From an uncultured Methanobrevibacter sp. (lineage in GTDB: Archaea > Methanobacteriota > Methanobacteria > Methanobacteriales > Methanobacteriaceae), in contig CAJOMK010000084.1 of NCBI GenBank assembly GCA_905235495.1, positions 1 through 5,754 of the forward strand: DNA of 5,754 bases. Direction: 5' to 3'. Position 1 is the stretch's first letter; the number at the start of each line of letters is the position of its first letter. Shown here piece by piece: positions 1 to 5,638 of the stretch. Under the pieces are notes generated by a model that was not told where the DNA came from, ran no database searches, and saw nothing but the letters and a program-made list of their open reading frames with translations. Both the position numbers and the translations under genes were made by a program.

Positions 1-1
1 T

Positions 2-1597
2 TCAGTAATTGCATTAATTGCAATTATCAGTGTGGGCGCCGCGTCCGAAGGTTTCTTTGACTTTTTAACAGGAGGTTCTGAACATGCTCCTGATGAGTTA
101 ATCACTTGTGTAGCAGCTCACGGAGAAGAACCTGAGTTTGGCTTCGACCCCATGCACGGTTGGGGATACCATGATTCTGGTACAGAACCACTTATTCAAA
201 GTACTCTTCTTAAAAGGAATGCAGACAATGAATTTGTGAACGATTTGGCAACTGATTATAGCATATCTGATGATTTGAAAACTTACACTGTAACCATTCG
301 TGATGATGTAAAATTCACTGATGGTTCCAAATTAACCGCTAAGGATGTAGCATTCTCCTATAACACTGCAAAAGAATTTGGAGAAGGAGCAGACTTAAGT
401 TCAATGAAAGAAGCTAAAGCAGATAGTGACAAAGTAATTTTCACTCTTGATAAGGCAGATTCAACTTTCATTAACAAATTAACTGATGTAGGTATTGTTC
501 CTGAAGCTACCTATGATAATGCTAGTTATGGTCAAAACCCAATCGGTTCAGGACCTTATAAATTAGTTCAATGGGATAAAGGTCAACAATTTATCTTAGA
601 GAAAAACCCTGATTACTATGGTGAAGAACCTTACTTCAACAAAATTACTAACTTATTCCTTGATTCTGATGCAGCATTCGCATCAGTTAAAAACGGAAAT
701 GTAGACATTGCTGAAGTAGCAGTATCCTATGCGGATGAAAAAATTGACGGATACCATATGGAATACTTCGATTCCATTGACGTACGTGGTATTTCCTTAC
801 CAACTCAAATGGATACTGGTAAAGTGAGTGAAGACAACGTTTCCATTGGTAACAACGTAACTGGAGATCCTGCTATCAGACAAGCATTAGATATTGGTAT
901 CAACAGACAAGAATTGATTGATGGTGCATTAAACGGATACGGTAACATTTCCTACACCGGTGTAGCTGACCAATTGCCATGGGCATTTGATGCTGGATAC
1001 AAAGACGGTCAAGTAGACAAAGCAAAATCTATTCTTGATGAAGCTGGATGGAAAGATACTGACGGTGACGGTATCAGAGAAAAAGACGGTCAAAAAGCTA
1101 CCTTTGATGTATACTACAAAGCATCTGCAACTGAAAGACAAGCAATTGCAGTTACTGTAGCAGAACAAGCAAAAGAGTTAGGTATTGAAATCACCCCCCA
1201 AGGTGCAAGCTGGGATGATATTGGCTCTAACAAATACAGTCAAGGAGTAGTATGGGGATTCGGTTCTGCAGACCCATACGAAATTGAACACCAATACGAT
1301 TCTAGAGTAGCTTGTGTAGGTTACGACAACCCTGGTGGACTTAATGACACGGCTGTAGATGCATTAATTGACTCTGCAATGGCTCAACCTACAAACGCTT
1401 CCTACAGCACTTGGGCTCAAGCTGCTAAGAAAGCTACCTCACATAACTCCTTCTTATGGGTCGGTACTATGGACTACACTTACTTCGTAAGTGATGATTT
1501 AGACATTTCCAACAGCACTCGCCTTATCTACCCACACGGTGGAGACATTTGGGGTAACATCTACGATTGGAAACGTATAAATGAAACTGCAAGTTAA
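2..1597 (+). CDS. Solute-binding protein of a peptide/nickel-type ABC importer (SBP_bac_5 family), 5'-truncated
   Basis: Extracytoplasmic receptor that binds the ligand and delivers it to the permeases encoded downstream. The frame is open from base 2, so the true start lies left of the window. The GTG at 32 falls inside the hydrophobic N-terminal segment (visible residues 1-14, SVIALIAIISVGAA) and is not a credible start. That segment is the end of a signal peptide or membrane anchor; no lipobox Cys follows it. Visible length is 531 residues, in the usual range for SBP_bac_5. Family hallmarks, counted from the first visible residue: FTDGSKLTAKDVAFSYN at about 105-121, NPIGSGPYKLVQW at about 179-191, KNPDYYG at about 201-207, a DTDGDGIRE loop at 352-360, and a C-terminal YPHGGDIWGN at about 510-519. 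Only two Cys are present (36 and 438). The N-terminal AHGEEP...FDPMHGWG stretch resembles, from memory, uncharacterised clostridial Nik/Dpp-like receptors. Ligand not determinable: nickel, another chelated metal or peptide. Tyr codons switch to all TAC after about base 740. Confidence 0.95.
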   Translation, partial: SVIALIAIISVGAASEGFFDFLTGGSEHAPDELITCVAAHGEEPEFGFDPMHGWGYHDSGTEPLIQSTLLKRNADNEFVNDLATDYSISDDLKTYTVTIRDDVKFTDGSKLTAKDVAFSYNTAKEFGEGADLSSMKEAKADSDKVIFTLDKADSTFINKLTDVGIVPEATYDNASYGQNPIGSGPYKLVQWDKGQQFILEKNPDYYGEEPYFNKITNLFLDSDAAFASVKNGNVDIAEVAVSYADEKIDGYHMEYFDSIDVRGISLPTQMDTGKVSEDNVSIGNNVTGDPAIRQALDIGINRQELIDGALNGYGNISYTGVADQLPWAFDAGYKDGQVDKAKSILDEAGWKDTDGDGIREKDGQKATFDVYYKASATERQAIAVTVAEQAKELGIEITPQGASWDDIGSNKYSQGVVWGFGSADPYEIEHQYDSRVACVGYDNPGGLNDTAVDALIDSAMAQPTNASYSTWAQAAKKATSHNSFLWVGTMDYTYFVSDDLDISNSTRLIYPHGGDIWGNIYDWKRINETAS

Positions 1598-1620
1598 ACT
1601 GTATGAATATCTTATGCAAA

Positions 1621-1678
1621 AATTATTTAAATATAAAAATGGTTTATTTTTCAATAAATCATTTTAAATAATTTTTAA
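1621..1678 (+). terminator. Hairpin after the receptor gene, likely terminator or mRNA 3'-end structure
   Basis: Bases 1636-1648 pair with 1653-1665 as a 13-base-pair stem with one G-U pair and a TTTC loop. An outer arm, AATTATTT at 1621-1628, can pair with AAATAATT at 1666-1673 across a left-side bulge. T-rich sequence follows. It begins 24 bases after the receptor stop codon. It could end or attenuate the receptor transcript, or protect its 3' end, giving more receptor than permease mRNA. The stem is almost all A-T, so stability is modest. Archaeal termination relies mainly on T-tracts, and the tract here is short. Confidence 0.5.
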
Positions 1679-1736
1679 TCATTATAAATATTTTTAAAAG
1701 TTTATAAGGAATTATTTAAAGAATTCTTTGATTTTG

Positions 1737-1774
1737 ATTTTAAAGGATTCTTTAAATAATTTTTAAATTATTTT
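1737..1774. repeat. Imperfect direct repeat, copy 1
   Basis: A 38-base unit beginning ATTTTAAAGGATTCTT. It recurs at 1806-1842 with two substitutions and one deleted base, so about 35 of 38 positions match. The start-to-start distance is 69 bases. A shorter relative, TTTAAAGAATTCTTT, lies just upstream at 1715-1729. This could be a duplicated regulator site or a local duplication in non-coding DNA; the sequence does not decide. Confidence 0.6.
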
Positions 1775-1805
1775 TAAAAGAATTTTTTATAATAATTTAG
1801 TCTAT

Positions 1806-1842
1806 ATTTTAAAGGATTCTTCAATAATTTTTAAGTTATTTT
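1806..1842. repeat. Imperfect direct repeat, copy 2
   Basis: Second copy of the unit at 1737-1774, differing by a T-to-C change, loss of one A, and an A-to-G change. The GGATTCTT core, which carries the only G and C bases in most of the unit, is intact in both copies. The match is therefore not just a by-product of A/T richness. Confidence 0.6.
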
Positions 1843-1966
1843 ATGATTTTCACTGATTCTTAAGAATTTAATGATTTGAAGTTTTTTTTAGTAATTCATT
1901 AAGATTTAAGGATTTAGGTTTTTAAAGAGTTTTATTATTCTAATTTTTTTTAATAGAGTATATGGG

Positions 1967-2962
1967 TTGATTAAAATTAATAGCAAAAAATTAGCTAAAT
2001 TTTTAGGATTAAAGGCTGTGCGCTTGATGATTTTATTAATAGCCATAGCAGCAATCAGTTTTATAATGATACAATTATCTCCTATTGATCCAGTAAGAGC
2101 TTATCTTGGCCAAAGAATTGTTAGTCAAGAGCAATTAGCTATTATGGGTGAATATTGGGGAACTAATTTATCTTTAGGTGAAAGAGTAATGGGTTGGCTT
2201 TCAACTTTAGCTTCTGGAAGTATGGGGTTCTCCTTGATTTATAGAGTTCCTGTAACAGAAGTTATTGTACAGAAATTCACAGCTTCATTAACTCTTATGG
2301 TAAGTTCCTGGATTATATCAGGAATTTTTGGTTTCTTATTAGGTGTACTTGCAGGTGCAAAAGAGGGTACATGGATTGATAAGGTTATTAAAACTTACTG
2401 TTACATTTTGCAATCTTCACCTACATTTTGGATAGGTCTAGTATTGCTGATGGTATTTTCAGTATACCTTGGCTGGTTCCCAATTGGGCTTTCAGTTCCT
2501 ATTGGACAATTGTCCGATACTGTAACCTTCTGGCAATGGTTGCATAGGTTGATACTTCCTGCTTTTACCTTAAGTATTGTAGAAATCGCTTCTCTTACCA
2601 TGTATACAAGAGATAAACTTATCAACGTTAAAAAGAGTGATTATTTCTTGTTTGCACAAGCTAGAGGTGAAAGCTTCTGGGGAATTATCAAAAATCATGG
2701 AATAAGAAACATATTGATTCCTGCAATCACAATCCAATTCATGTCATTCAATGAATTGTTTGGTGGAACCATTCTTGTTGAACAGGTATTTGCATACCCT
2801 GGAATAGGACAAGCTACTGTAGCTGCTGGTTTAAGATCAGATGTTCCATTATTATTAGGCATAGTCCTAATAAGTACAATCTTTGTATTTGCAGGAAATC
2901 TTATTGCAGATATAATCTATCAATATGTGGATCCAAGATTAAGAGGTGAGGATGATGACTGA
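1967..2962 (+). CDS. ABC importer permease, NikB/DppB/OppB-type (permease B)
   Basis: Inner-membrane subunit forming half of the translocation pore with permease C. The 331 residues match the usual 305-340 for this subfamily. Visible hallmarks: a first membrane helix at about 19-37 after a basic N-terminus, SPIDPVRAYLG at 38-48, SMGFSLIYRVPVTEVI at 85-100, membrane segments at about 106-130, 145-170, 195-212, 252-272 and 295-318, the cytoplasmic EAA-type coupling loop at about 225-252 (FAQARGESFWGI, ending NILIP), GGTILVEQVFAYPGIGQ at 266-282, and C-terminal DPRLRG. The EAA loop docks onto an ATPase. Start is uncertain: TTG at 1967 gives a normal N-terminus but has only a weak ribosome site. 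The ATG at 1962 is out of frame and stops after two codons. ATT at 1976 and GTG at 2018 are alternatives. The 3' end overlaps permease C by 8 bases. Confidence 0.95.
   Translation: MIKINSKKLAKFLGLKAVRLMILLIAIAAISFIMIQLSPIDPVRAYLGQRIVSQEQLAIMGEYWGTNLSLGERVMGWLSTLASGSMGFSLIYRVPVTEVIVQKFTASLTLMVSSWIISGIFGFLLGVLAGAKEGTWIDKVIKTYCYILQSSPTFWIGLVLLMVFSVYLGWFPIGLSVPIGQLSDTVTFWQWLHRLILPAFTLSIVEIASLTMYTRDKLINVKKSDYFLFAQARGESFWGIIKNHGIRNILIPAITIQFMSFNELFGGTILVEQVFAYPGIGQATVAAGLRSDVPLLLGIVLISTIFVFAGNLIADIIYQYVDPRLRGEDDD
2944..2949 (+). promoter_or_regulatory. Ribosome binding site of permease C, inside permease B
   Basis: GAGGTGA (2944-2950, core to 2949) matches the archaeal Shine-Dalgarno consensus. 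It sits five bases before ATG 2955 and two before ATG 2952, and contains the GTG at 2946. That GTG is therefore part of the ribosome site rather than the start, and ATG 2955 is preferred. Confidence 0.75.
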
Positions 2963-3806
2963 GGCACCATGGTATAATAAAGGTTTATTCAGTTCCTTGA
3001 ACTTAAGGCAAAAGACACTCCTCACTATCGGCCTTACTGGATTGGTATTATTTGTCATTTTCATTTGCGGATGGATGATTGATGCTAATTTACCTACAGA
3101 TTTCACTATGAAGATGCAAGCTCCTTCATTTTTACATCCTTTCGGTACTGATTGGATGGGTAGGGATATGTTTACCCGTACAATAAAAGGCTTAAGCTTA
3201 AGTATTGTAATTGGTATCGGTGCATCAATAATTTCCAGTATCATAGCAACCATTTTAGCATTTGTTGCAAGTGTCAATAAATGGTTTGATGAATTCGTAT
3301 CTTGGTTGATTGACTTATTTGCATCAATTCCCCATATCTTGTTAATCATGATGATATCCATTGCATTAGGTAAAGGTGCTTTCGGTGTAATTATGGCTGT
3401 AGCATTTTCGCACTGGGTTAACTTAACAAGGGTGCTTAGAGCTGAAGTATTGCAAATCAACACATCAGAATATGTTGCCTTATCTAATAGATTAGGCAGA
3501 AGCAAGCTATGGATTGCAAAAGAGCATATCTTACCTTTAGTATTATCCCAAATATTTGTAGGTACATTATTAGTATTCCCACATGCAATTATGCACGAAG
3601 CAAGTGTAACATTCTTAGGATTTGGTCTATCTCCACACGAGCCAGCTATTGGTATTATCCTATCTGAATCAATGTCATATCTTGCAATGGGTGCTTGGTG
3701 GCTTGCATTCTTCCCAGGTCTTGCATTGTTGATTGTAGTATTGCTCTTTGATATTATCGGAGACAATTTAAAACGCTTACTTGACCCTGGAGAGGCAAAT
3801 AACTAG
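2955..3806 (+). CDS. ABC importer permease, NikC/DppC/OppC-type (permease C)
   Basis: Second pore subunit, partner of permease B. From ATG 2955 it has 283 residues, typical for the subfamily. Order of features: cytoplasmic N-terminus, membrane helix at about 22-41, the subfamily signature FGTDWMGRDMFTR at 63-75, helices at about 82-105 and 117-137, a further segment at 141-157, the EAA-type coupling loop at about 173-194 (YVALSNRLGRSKLW, then HILPL), helices at about 196-215 and 247-268, and a C-terminal LDPGE. ASVTFLGFGLSP at 216-227 is also characteristic of OppC-like permeases. ATG 2952 could serve instead of 2955, adding one Met. The start lies inside the last codons of permease B, which implies translational coupling. 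ATPase D begins 12 bases after the TAG stop. Confidence 0.95.
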   Translation: MTEAPWYNKGLFSSLNLRQKTLLTIGLTGLVLFVIFICGWMIDANLPTDFTMKMQAPSFLHPFGTDWMGRDMFTRTIKGLSLSIVIGIGASIISSIIATILAFVASVNKWFDEFVSWLIDLFASIPHILLIMMISIALGKGAFGVIMAVAFSHWVNLTRVLRAEVLQINTSEYVALSNRLGRSKLWIAKEHILPLVLSQIFVGTLLVFPHAIMHEASVTFLGFGLSPHEPAIGIILSESMSYLAMGAWWLAFFPGLALLIVVLLFDIIGDNLKRLLDPGEANN

Positions 3807-3808
3807 AT

Positions 3809-3814
3809 AGGTGG
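3809..3814 (+). promoter_or_regulatory. Ribosome binding site of ATPase D
   Basis: AGGTGG lies four bases before ATG 3819 in the 12-base gap after permease C. It resembles the GGTG-centred sites of methanogens and supports the ATG 3819 start. Confidence 0.7.
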
Positions 3815-3818
3815 TATA

Positions 3819-4874
3819 ATGGAAAAATTATTAGAAGTAAATAATTTATCAATATCCTTTACACAATATGTACAAGGACTTAACAGGCATGACCTAAAAG
3901 TAATATCTGATTTGTCTCTTGATATTGGGGAAAGTGAAATCGTTGCGGTATTAGGTTCCAGTGGTTCAGGTAAAAGTCTTTTGGCACATACAATCTTAGG
4001 AATTTTGCCTTATAATGCTCATGTAACTGGGGATGTAAAATTTAAGGGGGAAATCTTAGACCAAGAGAAAAAGGAAAAGATTAGAGGTAAGGAAATATGT
4101 TTGATACCTCAATCTGTAAATTTCTTGGACCCTCTTATGAAGGTATCTCAGCAAGCTATTGGTGAATGCAGTGATGATAATGAGTTTAAAGAGAAGAAAT
4201 TAAAACAAAGAGAAGTATTTACCAAATATGGATTGGATGAAAGTGTAGATGATTTATATCCTTTTGAATTGTCTGGAGGGATGGCAAGAAAAGTATTGTT
4301 GTCTACAGCTTTATTGAATGATCCTGACTTATTGATTGCTGACGAGCCAACACCTGGTCTTGATTCAAAAAGCGTTGAAGAGACTATTCAGGATATCAAA
4401 AAGTTAAAAGAGCAAGGAAAAGGAGTTTTATTGATTACCCATGAAATTGATGTGGCATTAAAGACTGCAGATAAGATTGCAATATTCTATTCAGGTTATG
4501 TAATTGAAATCAATAAGGTTGAAAACTTCCTCAATTCTGAAAATCTATTGCATCCATATACTAAAGCTTTAGTTGATGCATTGCCTTATAACGGTTTCAA
4601 ATTAACTGAAGGTGTCCAGCCATTGGAAGAAGTTTCAGGATGTCCTTATTATGAAAACTGTCCAATATGCTCATATAAATGTGCAAATAACAAACCAGAG
4701 CTTATTGAACATGATGGTGCAATGATCAGGTGCTTTAATTTCAATAAAGTTATTTCTGATGATTCTGTCTCAGAAGAACTTGTTGATGATGTTTCTGAAG
4801 AGTCTGTTTCTGAGGAACTTGTTGTTGATGTTTCTGAAGAAGTTAATGATGAGGAGGCTAATGATGGAGCTTAA
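3819..4874 (+). CDS. ABC importer ATPase, NikD/DppD/OppD-type, with Cys cluster and acidic repeat tail (ATPase D)
   Basis: Cytoplasmic nucleotide-binding subunit, 351 residues, expected to pair with ATPase E under the B/C pore. All catalytic motifs are present: Walker A GSSGSGKS at 46-53, Q-loop Gln98, signature LSGGM at 151-155 (Met in place of Gln is common in this subfamily), Walker B LLIADEP at 171-177 with catalytic Glu176, D-loop GLD at 180-182, and switch His208. The Opp/Dpp C-terminal domain follows: HPYTKAL at 245-251, then Cys275, Cys281, Cys288 and Cys305, spaced as in family members reported to bind a 4Fe-4S cluster. Cys284 is an extra Cys. From about residue 313 the protein becomes a Ser/Val/Glu/Asp-rich tail containing a 13-residue tandem duplication, not part of the normal family fold. 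All eleven Tyr codons are TAT. The end overlaps ATPase E by 11 bases and carries its ribosome site. Confidence 0.96.
   Translation: MEKLLEVNNLSISFTQYVQGLNRHDLKVISDLSLDIGESEIVAVLGSSGSGKSLLAHTILGILPYNAHVTGDVKFKGEILDQEKKEKIRGKEICLIPQSVNFLDPLMKVSQQAIGECSDDNEFKEKKLKQREVFTKYGLDESVDDLYPFELSGGMARKVLLSTALLNDPDLLIADEPTPGLDSKSVEETIQDIKKLKEQGKGVLLITHEIDVALKTADKIAIFYSGYVIEINKVENFLNSENLLHPYTKALVDALPYNGFKLTEGVQPLEEVSGCPYYENCPICSYKCANNKPELIEHDGAMIRCFNFNKVISDDSVSEELVDDVSEESVSEELVVDVSEEVNDEEANDGA
4764..4841 (+). repeat. 39-base in-frame tandem duplication in ATPase D tail
   Basis: Two adjacent 39-base units, 4764-4802 and 4803-4841, match at 34 of 39 positions. They encode SVSEELVDDVSEE and SVSEELVVDVSEE. Four of the five differences are silent; the fifth changes Asp to Val. 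This pattern suggests an older duplication kept under selection for an acidic tail rather than random DNA. The unit itself has an internal echo, since VSEE occurs at both of its ends. Confidence 0.9.
4853..4857 (+). promoter_or_regulatory. Ribosome binding site of ATPase E, inside the acidic tail of ATPase D
   Basis: GGAGG, within GAGGAGG at 4851-4857, lies six bases before ATG 4864 and three before ATG 4861. This favours ATG 4864. The same bases code for Glu-Glu near the end of ATPase D, so the acidic tail and the initiation signal share sequence. Confidence 0.75.
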
Positions 4875-5475
4875 GGCTAAGAATATTTCATTTTCATATC
4901 ATAAAAAGAAACCAATATTAAAAGATATTTCATTATCTCTTAACAGCAATCAGATAATTGGATTGATGGGAGACAGTGGTAGTGGTAAAAGTACATTATG
5001 TAAAGTCATTTCGGGTTATATTAGTAATTATACTGGAGAGGTAACTATTGATGGCAATGCTATTGATAGAAAAGGATTTGGCCCTGTTCAATTGATTTTC
5101 CAACATCCAGAGAAAACCATGAATCCTAAATGGAAGATGGAAAAGGTACTCAGAGAATCATGGGTTCCTCCACAAGATTTGAAAGACACTTTCGGTCTTA
5201 AGGATAATTGGCTAACTCGTTGGCCAAATGAACTTTCTGGTGGAGAATTGCAACGTTTCAGTATATTGAGGGCTCTTAATCCAGAGACAAAATTTATCAT
5301 TGCTGATGAGATAAGTACTATGCTGGATGCTGTAACTCAGGTACAGATATGGGAAGCACTTATTAAACATTGTAAAGCTAATAATATAGGTATATTGGCT
5401 GTAAGTCACGATAAGGACTTGCTTGATGTTATATGTGATGACATTTTGTATTTTAATGAGATTAATCATCTTTAA
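4864..5475 (+). CDS. ABC importer ATPase, NikE/DppF/OppF-type, short form (ATPase E)
   Basis: Second cytoplasmic ATPase, partner of ATPase D. From ATG 4864 it has 203 residues; ATG 4861 would add one Met. Catalytic motifs are complete: Walker A GDSGSGKS at 36-43, Q-loop Gln80, signature LSGGELQRF at 124-132, Walker B FIIADEI at 144-150 with Glu149, D-loop MLD at 153-155, and switch His182. It ends about 20 residues after His182, so it lacks the HPYT/Cys-rich C-terminal domain of full-length OppF/DppF (commonly above 300 residues); NikE-like proteins are often about 250-270. With an intact stop and terminator behind it, this looks like a naturally minimal ATPase rather than a broken gene. The frame is open further upstream, to an ATG at 4759, but that part reads the D tail out of frame. 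All four Tyr codons are TAT. Confidence 0.95.
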   Translation: MELKAKNISFSYHKKKPILKDISLSLNSNQIIGLMGDSGSGKSTLCKVISGYISNYTGEVTIDGNAIDRKGFGPVQLIFQHPEKTMNPKWKMEKVLRESWVPPQDLKDTFGLKDNWLTRWPNELSGGELQRFSILRALNPETKFIIADEISTMLDAVTQVQIWEALIKHCKANNIGILAVSHDKDLLDVICDDILYFNEINHL

Positions 5476-5568
5476 GGATTAAAATCTCATTATTTTTTTA
5501 TTTTTCATTTATTTTCTTTTTTTATTCTTTCTAATTTTATAATTATTTTTTATTTTTCTTTTTTTTTT
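5454..5568 (+). terminator. Terminator of the transporter block: hairpin over the stop codon plus long T-tract
   Basis: Bases 5454-5463 (TAATGAGATT) pair perfectly with 5483-5492 (AATCTCATTA). After a two-base bulge the stem continues with AATC 5464-5467 against GATT 5477-5480. The loop contains the TAA stop of ATPase E at 5473-5475. Downstream, 5491-5568 is almost continuous T with scattered A and C, the typical archaeal termination signal. The stem uses the last codons of ATPase E. Confidence 0.75.
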
Positions 5569-5570
5569 AA

Positions 5571-5595
5571 AAAAATTTATAAAAATATTTATATG
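5571..5595 (+). promoter_or_regulatory. Putative archaeal promoter for the right-edge gene
   Basis: An A-rich run leads into TTTATAAAAAT at 5576-5586 and TTTATATG at 5588-5595. The second matches the methanogen TATA-box style and would place a transcript start near 5615-5620, 20 to 50 bases before the candidate starts at 5639 and 5669. The whole region is A/T, so the exact box is uncertain. Confidence 0.45.
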
Positions 5596-5638
5596 ATTTA
5601 AAATTAAATATTTAAAATATATAATAAATTTATTATTA

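Larger units (their letters stand above)
1598..1966. other. AT-rich spacer between receptor gene and permease/ATPase genes
   Basis: This 369-base non-coding stretch separates the receptor gene from its transporter genes. It holds a hairpin just after the receptor stop, a pair of imperfect direct repeats, two 12-base palindromes (AAAGAATTCTTT at 1718-1729 and ATTCTTAAGAAT at 1856-1867), and ATTCTT at 1723, 1747, 1816 and 1856. Possible but weak TATA-like strings are TTATAAATA at 1682-1690 and TTTATTATT at 1931-1939. The latter would put a transcript start only a few bases before permease B. In such A/T-rich sequence these promoter calls are guesses. No open frame or RNA gene is recognisable. 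The layout suggests that the receptor gene is expressed separately from, or more strongly than, the transporter block. Confidence 0.6.

Noticed and set aside
32..34. GTG as start of the receptor gene
   Set aside because: The frame is open upstream to the window edge and encodes the hydrophobic core of a signal segment, so the gene is cut by the edge and does not begin here.
1601..1606. GTATGA, the half-site of the nickel regulator NikR
   Set aside because: The partner TCATAC is not found at the expected distance, and the site lies after the receptor gene rather than at a promoter.
1737..1842. Possible CRISPR-like repeats
   Set aside because: Only two A/T-rich copies, with no further units at regular spacing and no cas genes.
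2946..2948. GTG as start of permease C
   Set aside because: It lies inside the GAGGTGA ribosome binding site; ATG 2955 is correctly spaced.
2939..3766. Long open frame on the minus strand (275 codons)
   Set aside because: It lies opposite permease C, which has clear family motifs; its translation resembles no protein family and is best explained as a shadow of the plus-strand gene. Shorter minus-strand frames opposite the other genes were dismissed for the same reason.
4759..4863. Upstream ATG 4759 as start of ATPase E
   Set aside because: It would add 35 residues that are an out-of-frame reading of the ATPase D repeat (Leu/Met-rich), and a good ribosome site precedes ATG 4864.
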